64,000 nucleotides of DNA from Acidobacteriota bacterium (GTDB lineage Bacteria > Acidobacteriota > Blastocatellia > UBA7656): the NCBI GenBank assembly GCA_040754075.1, contig JBFMDH010000024.1, positions 50,340 through 114,339 of the forward strand. Reading direction: 5' to 3'. The notes beneath the pieces are model-generated. The model did not search any database, was not told where the DNA came from, and saw only the letters and a list, made by a program, of their open reading frames with translations. Below are positions 55,337 through 64,000 of this stretch, piece by piece. The translations under genes and the position numbers were made by a program. Every line of letters begins with the position of its first letter. Position 1 is the first letter of the stretch.

Positions 55337-58300
55337 ATGTTTGGTACGAGACGAAAACTAAAATCTCAAATTTCAATGATCCTGGTTATGGCAGTTTTTA
55401 TAACCACAAGTTTAATTCTACCGTTTTCCGGCAAAGCCAGTTTCACCAGTAAAGCCAATTTGGCAGCGCCGCCGGTTTCAACTGTGGTTCCGCCATTTCA
55501 AAGTTCCTCAAGTTTTGACAAGCTCCTGCAAGACGACAGTAGTGGCGATATGTTGAGATGGAATGCCGCCACGGGTGAATACCTTTTCAGCCGATGTAGC
55601 AATGGCTTCACGCTTATTGGTACTGGAACCGTCAGTTCAAAAGGTTCTACTTATACCTTAACCCACAATGCGACTGATCGCCGGGTACAGGCAACACTTG
55701 ATGCCATTCAGCACAGCGGCACTGCGTCAATTCAATATCCAATTGGCACAACATTCACCATTACCGACAGAAGCACAACCCCCGATCCGGGAGCCAGTGA
55801 TATGACGCCGCCGCAGGTAAATGTCACAGCGCCAAATGGCAGTGAACTGGTTGATACGGGTTCACATTTCACGATTACCTGGGAAGCTACCGATAATATT
55901 GCGGTGACGAAACAGGATGTTTTGTTATCAACCGATGGCGGCAACTCATTTGCAGTAATTGCACAGAACTTGGCAAGTGATGTCAACCAATATGATTGGA
56001 TTGCCCCCTTGATTTCAACCAATCAAAATGTGCGTGTTCGGGTTGTGGCGTATGATGCGGCTTGCAATGTGAGCCGCGATGAAAGCGATGCGAATTTCAC
56101 CATCGTCAGCACCAACACAACCTTCACCCACTTTGCCGATACACCGGTTTATATGCTGGGCGGCGGGTTTAATTCCGTAATCCATTTATGCAACACTTCG
56201 CCTGATAGCGTCATTGTTGAACTTGGCGTTCGCAATCGCTTCGGCACCGGATTGGTCAGTCCGCCTTCGCAATTTACGGTGCCATCCGGGCAAGTTCGCG
56301 CGATCAATTTGGCAGACTACCTGACCCCGACAACCCCGCCGACAACGGGAGACCCGAATGTTTTGATGGGAAGCATCCGACTGCGTCACAATGGCTCCCA
56401 AGACAATGCGGTGCGAGCAATTGTTGCCGTTGACCGCAACAATGAAGATGAATCTTTCACTGTGCCGTTCGTTTATGTGAATTCCCAACAATCACCCAAC
56501 AGCACTATGCAATGTGCGCCGTTGTATTACATTGACGAGCAGACCAACGCCAACCTCTCCCTGCAAAACGTGACGAATTCCCCGGTCAGCGTCAGTGCAA
56601 CCCTGCACTACGGTACGGGTGAAACCGGAACGCCGAACGGAACTTACGCATTGCCTTACTTCACACTCCCTCCGCAAGGAAGTGCATTGATTGACCTGGC
56701 ACAATTTGCCGATAAATTACAAGGAACGCATTGGGGTTCGATTACCTTGAATACCCCGCCGCAATCAGTTGTCGCTCACACGGTCATGATGTCTTCAACC
56801 AACAGTTTGGCATTCGATTCAAATTTTGTTGACCCGATGATGTGCGCCAGCGCGACTAAAACCGTCAGCACCTTGAAACTTGATTATGCAATGAATTTGC
56901 AATCGTGTTTGATGGTTTGCAACACTTCAAGCGCCGATACGCGAAGCGTTACCATAAATTTTCAAACCGATAATGGTGTCACGCTGCCTTCGCAAACCCT
57001 CTCACTTGCGCCCGGACAGCAACGGTTGATTGAGTTGGATTCAAGACAACTGTTGCAACCAAACACCGGCACAATGGCTACAGCACAAGTGAGCTATGAA
57101 GGTAACGCAAGTGACATTATTGCCAGCGCCGTATCCATGTCGGCTGCGAATAGTTGTGCGATTCCGGCACAATTTACCGAACCACACGCATCCGATAGTC
57201 GTCGATTAGTTGCACCGTTTTTCAGATTTGATGAACGCACTTCAGGAATCTTGCAGGTCTCGAATTTCGGAGCGACTGCCATCAAAGCCGGTGCAGGGAT
57301 GAAGTTCGCTGATACCACTTTGCCGATGTTGAATACAGATTTGATAACGGTTCCGGCAGGCGGGACAGCAACAATTGACTTGCAAAGTTATTTCTATTTG
57401 GTTGATGATGGGGTAGCGGCAAGAGGGTGTGTCGAGTTAATTCATAACGGTGCGCCGGGAAGCGTGACGGCGACATTTACCGCGATTGGAAAACATAACA
57501 ATCTTTCATTAGAAGTTCCGTTGGAAAGCGGTCCTGCATTTAATGCAACCGATATGGCGCTATTCCCGAATAGCGCGGACGTGCAGCCGAGCGATTCAAA
57601 GGAGGTAGCCGTATTGACTGGCGGCAGTTTGAATGCCCCGAATTGGAGTGTAAATGCGAGCATCGGTGATCCGGGCAGTATCACACCGTTGGGGTCATCG
57701 GATAGCAATGTCTATCGCGCTTCATATACAGCTCCGGCTGATACCAAAGCCTTGAATGTGACCGTAAACGCCAGCGCATCTGGCGGAGGAACGCAATCCG
57801 GCAACTTTTCTCTCAGTAAAGTCGGGGTAACAAGTTTTTCGAGCGCGCTTGGAAACGGCAGGCTTAATCCAAAAGCCAACACCAATTTCACCATAACTGG
57901 CAATCAAGATTTCCCTGAGGGTTCATTGGTAGTTGTGTTTAGGCAGGGAGACAAGAATACCCCAGATATTATTGTCTCAAGAAGCGTATCCGATTCTAAA
58001 ATTTTAACTGGAATTGCTCCACCAAACACATCATTTATCGGGGACGCTCAAATCATAATTCTTCAAAATGGAACGAAAATCTCTAAAGACAAAACCAAAG
58101 GCGCAGCCTACTATGCATTTAATCCACCATCTCCACCCACTGCCACAAGTCCAGATGGATTCAACAGGCTTGGTGGTATCCTGACAATAACCTCAACTCT
58201 GATCGATGGGAATGGCTTTGAAACATTTAACCAATTGAAGCCAAGTGTCAATATTGGCGGATTAGATTTCACGGTTAATACATCTCAACCAACACGATTG

Positions 58301-59059
58301 GATGGTTTGGTGCTAAGAGCATCTAAAGACATCTCATCTTGTACAGTTGAAGGCCAAACTCCTTGTAAAAGAATTACTGTATTAAATCCGGGGGGTAGAA
58401 AGGCTGACAAAACCATTAGCAATATCCCCCTGTATAATCTGAAACCGGGGCCAACGCCTGCGATACAGTCAATAAATACAAATGTCGCGCCATCGACTGG
58501 ACAAACGCAGGTGCGAATATCAGGAACAAATCTTGATTTCGTAAAAAGGGTTACATTTTCTGCTGTTGAGGCGCTGGAAATCGTCAGACAAACGCCTGAT
58601 CAATTGCGGGTCATCGTTCCTCCTAACTGTAGGGGCACGTCTACAATTACCATATTCGATGTGGATGATGGGAGCGCAGCATTGGCAGGGTTTCAATATG
58701 TTGCGGCTGTCCCTCAGCAAGTAAATTCCCATGAGATTCCCGGATTAGGATATGTCTTTATTGTTGGAGGGTGCAGTGAAGCCTTGTCGCGGGATAATAA
58801 TTTTACTTTTACCCCAAATTGTATCGCTGCAAATCCACCACATACAGCGGTTCAGGTGAATATACAGGAGATTTTACAACCAGACCCGCGATTGCCGAGT
58901 TTTCTGCCTGGGCAAAGGGTTTTTGCGGTAAATGCAGATTTCAATCGCGGAAACTGCCCTGGAAACCTCGCGGTTCCTGCGGATTTTGACCTCACACTGT
59001 TTAATAGCGCAGATACTACAAAACGGCTAACGGTCAGATTGAGGTTTACCAGATTTTAA
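55337..59059 (+). CDS. Large secreted repeat protein with Ig-like and TIG domains
   Basis: 1240 residues from the ATG at 55337 (CAGGAGAAAGCC upstream). An open frame back to 55211 lies within leader hairpins and is not used. A signal peptide (ISMILVMAVFITTSLILPF) is followed by a Thr/Ser-rich stretch, then an Ig-like module (VNVTAPNGSELVDTGSHFTITW ... LLSTDGGNSF, read in parts), then about four related modules of roughly 130 residues (cores HLCNTSPDSVIVELGVRN, LSLQNVTNSPVSVSATLHY, LMVCNTSSADTRSVTINF, LQVSNFGATAIKAGAGMKF), and IPT/TIG-like domains near 870-1170. No anchor is visible at the C-terminus. It looks like an extracellular adhesive or matrix protein. Likely expressed from the sigma-54 promoter upstream. 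Confidence 0.83.
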   Translation: MFGTRRKLKSQISMILVMAVFITTSLILPFSGKASFTSKANLAAPPVSTVVPPFQSSSSFDKLLQDDSSGDMLRWNAATGEYLFSRCSNGFTLIGTGTVSSKGSTYTLTHNATDRRVQATLDAIQHSGTASIQYPIGTTFTITDRSTTPDPGASDMTPPQVNVTAPNGSELVDTGSHFTITWEATDNIAVTKQDVLLSTDGGNSFAVIAQNLASDVNQYDWIAPLISTNQNVRVRVVAYDAACNVSRDESDANFTIVSTNTTFTHFADTPVYMLGGGFNSVIHLCNTSPDSVIVELGVRNRFGTGLVSPPSQFTVPSGQVRAINLADYLTPTTPPTTGDPNVLMGSIRLRHNGSQDNAVRAIVAVDRNNEDESFTVPFVYVNSQQSPNSTMQCAPLYYIDEQTNANLSLQNVTNSPVSVSATLHYGTGETGTPNGTYALPYFTLPPQGSALIDLAQFADKLQGTHWGSITLNTPPQSVVAHTVMMSSTNSLAFDSNFVDPMMCASATKTVSTLKLDYAMNLQSCLMVCNTSSADTRSVTINFQTDNGVTLPSQTLSLAPGQQRLIELDSRQLLQPNTGTMATAQVSYEGNASDIIASAVSMSAANSCAIPAQFTEPHASDSRRLVAPFFRFDERTSGILQVSNFGATAIKAGAGMKFADTTLPMLNTDLITVPAGGTATIDLQSYFYLVDDGVAARGCVELIHNGAPGSVTATFTAIGKHNNLSLEVPLESGPAFNATDMALFPNSADVQPSDSKEVAVLTGGSLNAPNWSVNASIGDPGSITPLGSSDSNVYRASYTAPADTKALNVTVNASASGGGTQSGNFSLSKVGVTSFSSALGNGRLNPKANTNFTITGNQDFPEGSLVVVFRQGDKNTPDIIVSRSVSDSKILTGIAPPNTSFIGDAQIIILQNGTKISKDKTKGAAYYAFNPPSPPTATSPDGFNRLGGILTITSTLIDGNGFETFNQLKPSVNIGGLDFTVNTSQPTRLDGLVLRASKDISSCTVEGQTPCKRITVLNPGGRKADKTISNIPLYNLKPGPTPAIQSINTNVAPSTGQTQVRISGTNLDFVKRVTFSAVEALEIVRQTPDQLRVIVPPNCRGTSTITIFDVDDGSAALAGFQYVAAVPQQVNSHEIPGLGYVFIVGGCSEALSRDNNFTFTPNCIAANPPHTAVQVNIQEILQPDPRLPSFLPGQRVFAVNADFNRGNCPGNLAVPADFDLTLFNSADTTKRLTVRLRFTRF

Positions 59060-59067
59060 GGTGGATA

Positions 59068-59118
59068 GGTTTTCTGCCTACTCAGAGAATAATTTTGCCT
59101 CTGAGTAGGCAGAAAACC
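59068..59118. terminator. Long hairpin after the secreted-protein gene
   Basis: GGTTTTCTGCCTACTCAGAG (59068-59087) pairs perfectly with the 20 nt at 59099-59118, 11-nt loop. It begins 8 nt after the stop. No U-run follows, but a 20-bp stem here should end or protect the transcript. Confidence 0.65.
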
Positions 59119-59169
59119 ACCCTTTCTGATTGCGAATCGGTATAGAGTAGGGAAATTGTAGGAGATGCA

Positions 59170-60753
59170 ATGAATAAGAGAAAAATTGATAAATTAAAAA
59201 TGCTATTTTTACTGCAACTGGTTTTCTTGATTCCGATTAAATCATTTGCCCAATTTACTCTATCTCCCATTGTCAAACGTGGAGAACCCAGCCCTGATGG
59301 TGGACGATTTTTCATTTGTGATGATTGTGAAGGGCGCATTAATGGTCATCATGCCTTCAATAATCAAGGTAGTGTTGCAATTTCTGCTGATACAGAAGGT
59401 AAATGTTTTGGTGCACTATTTTTAGTGACTGTTGAGAAGGATGTTGTATTATCCGATTCCTGTACTGAAACCCCTTGGGGAAAGCTGGGATATGGCTCTA
59501 CACAACTTAACAGCCAATCTCAAGCTGTTTTTATGGCTTTCCCATTGATGAATAATCGATTCGTTACCACCATCTTTTTCCATTCCGATGGCCAACTTTC
59601 TAGAATCGTTGGAGAAGGTGATCCAACACCACTTGGTACAACCTTCGGTAATTGCGGCTTTAGCGCACCAAGTATCAACGACAAAGGCGAAATCGCTTTC
59701 GGCGCTTGCACAAACGACGGACAAGCTTTAATCCGCGATGGTATTTTTGTTCATGCCAACGGGCAACTCATTCCCATCGCCGTCAACGAAGATGTCACAG
59801 ATATTTTACCCGGCAAGTTCTATTTTAATTTCTTCCCTGCTGTCCAAGCCTACATCAACAACAACAGCGAAGTCCTCTTTCAAGGCAAAATCATTCTTGA
59901 TTCTTTAGAGCGCGAACGCTATGGCTGGTTTCTTAAAACTCACGACGGCATTAAAAAAATTTTCCTTGATGCTGACCCCTTGGTTGACGGCTTGAGCGTC
60001 AAAGACCGCACCATCGGCACCAGTGATTTGAATGATAACGGGGAAGTCGCTTTTGCAGTGCTGCTCGACGGCAAAGCCGATAGCGGCATCTTCAGGCGTT
60101 CCGGCAATCAAATCAGCAAAATTATGGCGCAAGGCGATGCCACCCCGATTGGCGGCAAATTCTCAACCCTCGATGACCCCGACCTGATTGAAAATTTCCT
60201 GTTGCTCAGACCGCGCATCAATGCCAACAGCGCCGTGGCATTCAAAGCCAAAGTCATTGACGGCAGGTCCGGCACAGCGATTTTCCTGGCTTCACCAAAC
60301 GCTATGCTCAAAGTCGTGGCAGTTGGCGACACCGTGCCCACCGGCGAAACCATTCGCGAAATTGATACCTTCGCCTTGAATGATTTGGGGGAGGTGGCGT
60401 TTTTCGCCTATGGTCGCAAAAATCACACCCAACCGCTTGGCGTTTACAAAGCGACGCCAGCGCAACCGGTCATCAAAAAAGTCAAACTCAAAAACAAAAA
60501 TGGTCGCTTGGAATTACGGGTCAACGGCAACGGCATGATTACCAACGATTCGGTGATTGAAATCAATGGCGTGAGGCTTGAAGTGATGAGCTACCCGGAA
60601 ACTGCCAGAGAAGCGGGCGGCACCACAACGCAAATCATCAGCCGCGATGCCCAGCTTGAACAATTACTTCCTGTCGGACAAACCGTGCAGATTAAGGTTT
60701 ACAATGCCCTGACAAATCGATTCAGTGAAGTAAGAAATTTTACGAGACAATAA
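59170..60753 (+). CDS. Secreted NxxGxxAF-repeat protein with TIG-like C-terminus
   Basis: 527 residues with a signal peptide (MLFLLQLVFLIPIKSFAQ). The mature part is built of units of about 60-70 residues each holding an N-x-x-G-x-x-A-F core (NNQGSVAIS, NDKGEIAFG, NNNSEVLFQ, NDNGEVAFA, NANSAVAFK, NDLGEVAFF) followed by a GD-P-GG loop (GDPTPLGTTF, GDATPIGGKF, GDTVPTGETI), which is the choice-of-anchor tandem NxxGxxAF repeat, probably a beta-propeller. The last 95 residues (VIKKVKLKNKNGRLELRVNG ... SEVRNFTRQ) form a TIG-like end domain. TAGGAGATGCA precedes the ATG. The first ~470 nt are more AT-rich than the rest. Role unknown; co-located with the other secreted protein. Confidence 0.82.
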   Translation: MNKRKIDKLKMLFLLQLVFLIPIKSFAQFTLSPIVKRGEPSPDGGRFFICDDCEGRINGHHAFNNQGSVAISADTEGKCFGALFLVTVEKDVVLSDSCTETPWGKLGYGSTQLNSQSQAVFMAFPLMNNRFVTTIFFHSDGQLSRIVGEGDPTPLGTTFGNCGFSAPSINDKGEIAFGACTNDGQALIRDGIFVHANGQLIPIAVNEDVTDILPGKFYFNFFPAVQAYINNNSEVLFQGKIILDSLERERYGWFLKTHDGIKKIFLDADPLVDGLSVKDRTIGTSDLNDNGEVAFAVLLDGKADSGIFRRSGNQISKIMAQGDATPIGGKFSTLDDPDLIENFLLLRPRINANSAVAFKAKVIDGRSGTAIFLASPNAMLKVVAVGDTVPTGETIREIDTFALNDLGEVAFFAYGRKNHTQPLGVYKATPAQPVIKKVKLKNKNGRLELRVNGNGMITNDSVIEINGVRLEVMSYPETAREAGGTTTQIISRDAQLEQLLPVGQTVQIKVYNALTNRFSEVRNFTRQ

Positions 60754-60769
60754 AGACTCCTCACCACAT

Positions 60770-63700
60770 ATGGCAAAGCACAAACTGACGAACCACCGAA
60801 CCTCGGCTGAGGCAACCGCAGCAGGCACGGCAGCTAAAGAAGATAGTCGTTACGATGAAGCGATTGCTCATTTTCAAAGCGCTCTGCGAATGCGTCCCGC
60901 CGCCGAAGAAGAAGCGCGGATTCGCTGCCAGTTAGCTGAAACCTATGAGATACGCGGGTTACACCGCGAGCAGCTATCAACCCTTGAAAAATACGCTTCT
61001 CCTGAAAAACTGGCGCAGTTTTCTCAGCCTCTCCGAATCATTTTAAAAACCCAATTAGGCAGAGCTTACAGTTACAACAATGATTCGCCACGAGGCATTG
61101 GGTTATTGAATCAAGCGCTGAGCCTTGCTTATCATGTTGGCAATGATAAAGAAATCGGCGATTGCCATCAGGGCTTATCGCTTTCTTATATTAATATTTC
61201 CGAGCACCGAATCGCCCGCGATTATTGCGATGCCGCATTAGAGCACTATCGGCGACTTGGCGGGTGGCGTGAAATCGCCTTATGTTATTTTCAACTCAGT
61301 CGTATCCACTTTCATGAGGGGGATTTTAAATCTTCTTGGCATTACGCCAATCAAATGCTCGTAATGATAGGAGATAAAACGGATGCATACTTACTTGGCA
61401 CTACCTATCATACGGCTGCTATTGCAAGATATTATGTTGATCCGGTAAACCAACCAATTTTGAGCTACCTTGAAAAAGGCATTGAATATTTTTACAAGAC
61501 TCAGAATGAACCGGACATTGCTGTCTCTTACAACACACAAGCATACCTCCTGATGCTTAGCGGAGATTTGAATAGAGCAGAAAAAATCAGCCGTTCGGCA
61601 ATCCGAATCGTAAGGAATTCGTCGCGGTTAATGTATCTTGGAGTGCTTCTCGATACATTGGCACAAATCAATTTATTGCAAGGAAACCTCCAGGAAGCAG
61701 ACGCTATTCTTGAAGAAGCAAAAGAAATTTTCAGCCATTTCAAGCAAAAAAACTCCAAACCCTCAGCCGAAGAAATCGTTTTGGATATTACCATTGGTCG
61801 CAAATATTTACTTGAAGGAAATGTCATTAAAGCCATTGAGTATTTGCAAAAAGCGGTTGATATTTCTTTGTCATTAAAAGCAACCCGACACTTGATGGAT
61901 GCGCAAATTTGGTTGTCGGAGGCACTGCTTTCACAGGGCGATATCGAAGCAGCAATTAAAATTGTTGAAGAAATGCATGCTCAAATCAACCGGCACCCGA
62001 ATTTGGAATTATTTGGTTTCCTCTGCCGATTGGATGCCAAAATCGCTGCCGCACAAAATAATTTTGCTGCAGCCATCCAATGGCTCGAACAAAGCACATC
62101 TTTTTTTGAAATCCGCGAATATCAATATGAACGCGCCGTCAACCGCATACTCCTCGCCTCAATTTTAGAAGAACTTCGGGCTTTCGATGAATCAATCAAA
62201 GAAGTCGAAACTGCATTGTCCATATTTGAAGAGATCGGCGCGAAGTTGAATGCGAAGGAGGCAATAGATTTTTTAAACACGCTAAAAAAGCAAGCAAAAA
62301 CTTCTGTTTCGCCATCACAAATACAAGATTATCGTCAACCATCGGATTTGGCACTTTCAATTGATGGATTTATCGCCCAACGGATACTGCGTGCCTCGAT
62401 CTCACGCAAACTTCTGCTCCATGAAATCGCTTCGATTACACAAGCGATTGCCGCTGCTCAAGCAATTGTTATCTTTGAAACGAAGCCTACAGTTGAAAAT
62501 GTCAATCAAACTTCTACAGAATATGTGATTGCAACCGCTCTTGGGTTAGATGAACCAGCTTGCATATCCGAACAGGAATTCATCAACCAGGTTCCACAAA
62601 CCGAATACGCCCGTCATTGTGTTTATGAATTTTCGGATCATCATCAATGCAAATTTCTCTTGCAGGTTATTGAACCGCAATCCGAAAGATTCAAAGCGGT
62701 CAAGGTTACACTCAAACCATTATTGCAACTCGCAGAACATAGCCTCGAACTGAACCAGTTTAAAAGCAATCATCAAAAACCTCGCGTGTTCAATCCCGAA
62801 CAGATGCTTGCGCAACTACAAATCCCCGGATTTATCTGTGCCAGTCGCGCGATGAATGATGTATTGGAACAAATTCAAAAAATCCGCTCATCCAATGTCA
62901 CGGTGTTAATCACCGGTGAATCAGGAACCGGGAAAGAATTAATCGCCCGCGCCCTTCATGCGACCTCATCACGTCGCGCCAAAAAATTTCTCCCGTTTAA
63001 TTGTTCCGCTGCCCCGCGCGAGTTGCTCGAAAGTCAATTGTTCGGACATCGCAAGGGCGCTTTTAGCGGTGCGATGTCAAATAATCCCGGCATCATTAAA
63101 ACGGCAATCGGAGGTACGCTCTTTCTTGATGAAATCGGCGATTTACCGTTGGATTTGCAACCCAAGCTTTTGCGTTTCCTTCAGGAAGGCGAAATCTTAT
63201 CGCTTGGCGACAACGAACCCGAAATTGTTGATGTGCGTATCGTCGCAGCAACTAACTCCAATCTTGAAGATGCCGTCGCGCAAGGTAAATTTCGTGAAGA
63301 CCTCTTTCATCGCCTTAATGTAATTCGCATTCACACGCCGCCACTCAGAGAACGTCGCGAAGAGATTCCGGTTTTGGTCAATCATTATTTAACCGTGTAT
63401 CAGCAAGAATCGGCAAAAACCGGCATAGAACTAACGGAAGAGGCTCTTGATTTACTGCTGGTTTATGATTGGCCCGGCAATGTGCGACAGTTGTGCAACG
63501 AATTGCGGAGAGTCGTTGCCTATAGCGATTCGGGAACCGCCGTGTCGCCCGATAAGCTTTCAATTGAAATTGTGAAAGCCGGTCGGGAAATTCAAGCCAA
63601 GGAAAATGCAGCCTCAAAGCCTTTTGCTGCAATTGAAGTTGACGGCTTGAAAGCAACTTTACAAGAGGCAACCGATGAGCTTGAACGGCGAATGATAATG

Positions 63701-63808
63701 CTGGCATTGCAACAGTCATCGGGAAACATCGCTCAAGCTGCCAAAGCATTGGGGCTTTCCCGTATGGGACTATACTTAAAAATGAATCGCTTGAATTTGG
63801 AGCGGTAA
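60770..63808 (+). CDS. TPR-containing sigma-54-type enhancer-binding regulator, copy 2
   Basis: 1012 residues, paralogous to the gene at 51.8 kb along its whole length: TPR repeats (about 20-500), GAF-like part (about 530-680), AAA+ (about 695-930) and Fis-type HTH (GNIAQAAKALGLSRMGLYLKM). The AAA+ part is nearly identical between the copies (SSNVTVLITGESGTGKE, DLQPKLLRFLQEGEILSLGD), while the TPR parts differ strongly, so they probably sense different things and bind similar DNA. The sigma-54 contact loop is GAFSGA at 763-768. It follows the NxxGxxAF gene by 16 nt, so these two may be cotranscribed. A tandem palindrome lies 80 bp downstream. Confidence 0.92.
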   Translation: MAKHKLTNHRTSAEATAAGTAAKEDSRYDEAIAHFQSALRMRPAAEEEARIRCQLAETYEIRGLHREQLSTLEKYASPEKLAQFSQPLRIILKTQLGRAYSYNNDSPRGIGLLNQALSLAYHVGNDKEIGDCHQGLSLSYINISEHRIARDYCDAALEHYRRLGGWREIALCYFQLSRIHFHEGDFKSSWHYANQMLVMIGDKTDAYLLGTTYHTAAIARYYVDPVNQPILSYLEKGIEYFYKTQNEPDIAVSYNTQAYLLMLSGDLNRAEKISRSAIRIVRNSSRLMYLGVLLDTLAQINLLQGNLQEADAILEEAKEIFSHFKQKNSKPSAEEIVLDITIGRKYLLEGNVIKAIEYLQKAVDISLSLKATRHLMDAQIWLSEALLSQGDIEAAIKIVEEMHAQINRHPNLELFGFLCRLDAKIAAAQNNFAAAIQWLEQSTSFFEIREYQYERAVNRILLASILEELRAFDESIKEVETALSIFEEIGAKLNAKEAIDFLNTLKKQAKTSVSPSQIQDYRQPSDLALSIDGFIAQRILRASISRKLLLHEIASITQAIAAAQAIVIFETKPTVENVNQTSTEYVIATALGLDEPACISEQEFINQVPQTEYARHCVYEFSDHHQCKFLLQVIEPQSERFKAVKVTLKPLLQLAEHSLELNQFKSNHQKPRVFNPEQMLAQLQIPGFICASRAMNDVLEQIQKIRSSNVTVLITGESGTGKELIARALHATSSRRAKKFLPFNCSAAPRELLESQLFGHRKGAFSGAMSNNPGIIKTAIGGTLFLDEIGDLPLDLQPKLLRFLQEGEILSLGDNEPEIVDVRIVAATNSNLEDAVAQGKFREDLFHRLNVIRIHTPPLRERREEIPVLVNHYLTVYQQESAKTGIELTEEALDLLLVYDWPGNVRQLCNELRRVVAYSDSGTAVSPDKLSIEIVKAGREIQAKENAASKPFAAIEVDGLKATLQEATDELERRMIMLALQQSSGNIAQAAKALGLSRMGLYLKMNRLNLER

Positions 63809-63888
63809 GCGGCACCGCGCCGATTAATCACATCAGGAATTAAATTGTCGAATTGAATCGATTCCGCCTCAACCGAACGACTTCAGGG

Positions 63889-63930
63889 AACTGTGTAGCA
63901 GCTACACAGATGTGTAGCTGCTACACAGTT
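63889..63930. promoter_or_regulatory. Tandem palindrome downstream of regulator 2
   Basis: TGTGTAGCAGCTACACA (63892-63908) and TGTGTAGCTGCTACACA (63911-63927) are two near-perfect 17-bp palindromes, centres 19 bp apart; the whole 42 bp also forms one perfect 20-bp inverted repeat with a 2-nt centre. Half-sites GTGTA/TACAC recur at 54902-54918 after regulator 1. Candidate enhancer sites for the Fis-type regulators; a terminator role is the alternative. Confidence 0.65.
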
Positions 63931-63979
63931 TTCCTTAATTGAATAAATAATTTAATTTATCTGAGATTTACCGGGTCTT

Positions 63980-63989
63980 GGGGGGGGGG
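63980..63989 (+). repeat. Homopolymeric G10 tract
   Basis: Ten consecutive G, the longest G run in the window, 50 bp after the tandem palindrome and close to the window end. It could be slippage-prone sequence in a regulatory region or simply sequencing/assembly edge. Confidence 0.6.
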
Positions 63990-64000
63990 ATGGGTGGAGC

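Overview
The window looks like chromosomal DNA of a Gram-negative, rod-shaped, free-living heterotroph with intermediate GC. The best guess is an acidobacterium close to Blastocatellia. This is inferred from gene style: long TolB-propeller/amidohydrolase fusions, RskA-type anti-sigma factors, TPR-containing sigma-54-type regulators, GnnA-like and ArnT-like envelope genes, and a complete mreBCD-mrdA-rodA-rng block. No rRNA or tRNA gene is present to confirm it. I saw no CRISPR array, transposase, integrase or phage gene.

Layout. 0.1-6.7 kb: membrane-anchored FHA-like/trypsin protease, Ig-like small protein, exported TPR protein, RocA-type P5C dehydrogenase, YbjN-like secreted protein. 6.8-16.4 kb: tyrS, acetoacetate-decarboxylase-like protein, giant secreted amidohydrolase, Zn alcohol dehydrogenase, WD40 membrane protein, divergent GTP cyclohydrolase II-like protein, AbiEii-type nucleotidyltransferase. 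16.5-24 kb: Ser-less alpha/beta hydrolase, ArnT-like GT39 and a divergent GnnA-like dehydrogenase, M61 peptidase, then a minus-strand YceI-DoxX-DODA dioxygenase operon behind a palindrome. 24-33.2 kb (all minus): cell-shape block mreB-mreC-mreD-mrdA-rodA followed by an RNase E/G with a 400-residue insertion. 34-40.5 kb (plus): class III aminotransferase; metallophosphoesterase-SDR-DegT operon; ECF sigma/anti-sigma pair; secreted Cys-rich peptide. 40.6-51.6 kb: ChaN, glyA-dinG, Uma2, glycosidase-like protein, AI-2E transporter, CtpA protease, zinc-ribbon rhomboid protease.

The most interesting region is 51.8-64 kb, all on the plus strand: two paralogous ~1000-residue regulators (TPR array, GAF-like region, sigma-54 AAA+ domain, Fis-type HTH) flanking two secreted proteins, one a 1240-residue repeat/Ig/TIG protein and one of the NxxGxxAF-repeat type. 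Downstream of each regulator lies a palindrome built from GTGTA/TACAC half-sites embedded in a shared ACAGATGTGTA word. After the first regulator, about 145 bp further on, there is a well-formed -24/-12 (sigma-54) promoter, then a ~250-nt leader with three consecutive perfect hairpins, then the large secreted protein. I read this as a candidate self-contained module in which TPR enhancer-binding proteins switch on surface proteins. After the second regulator the window ends just past a tandem palindrome, so its target should lie just outside.

Other points: a heptamer-repeat hairpin between mreB and mreC, several enzyme-family members with altered catalytic residues, and clear bidirectional terminators between convergent genes.
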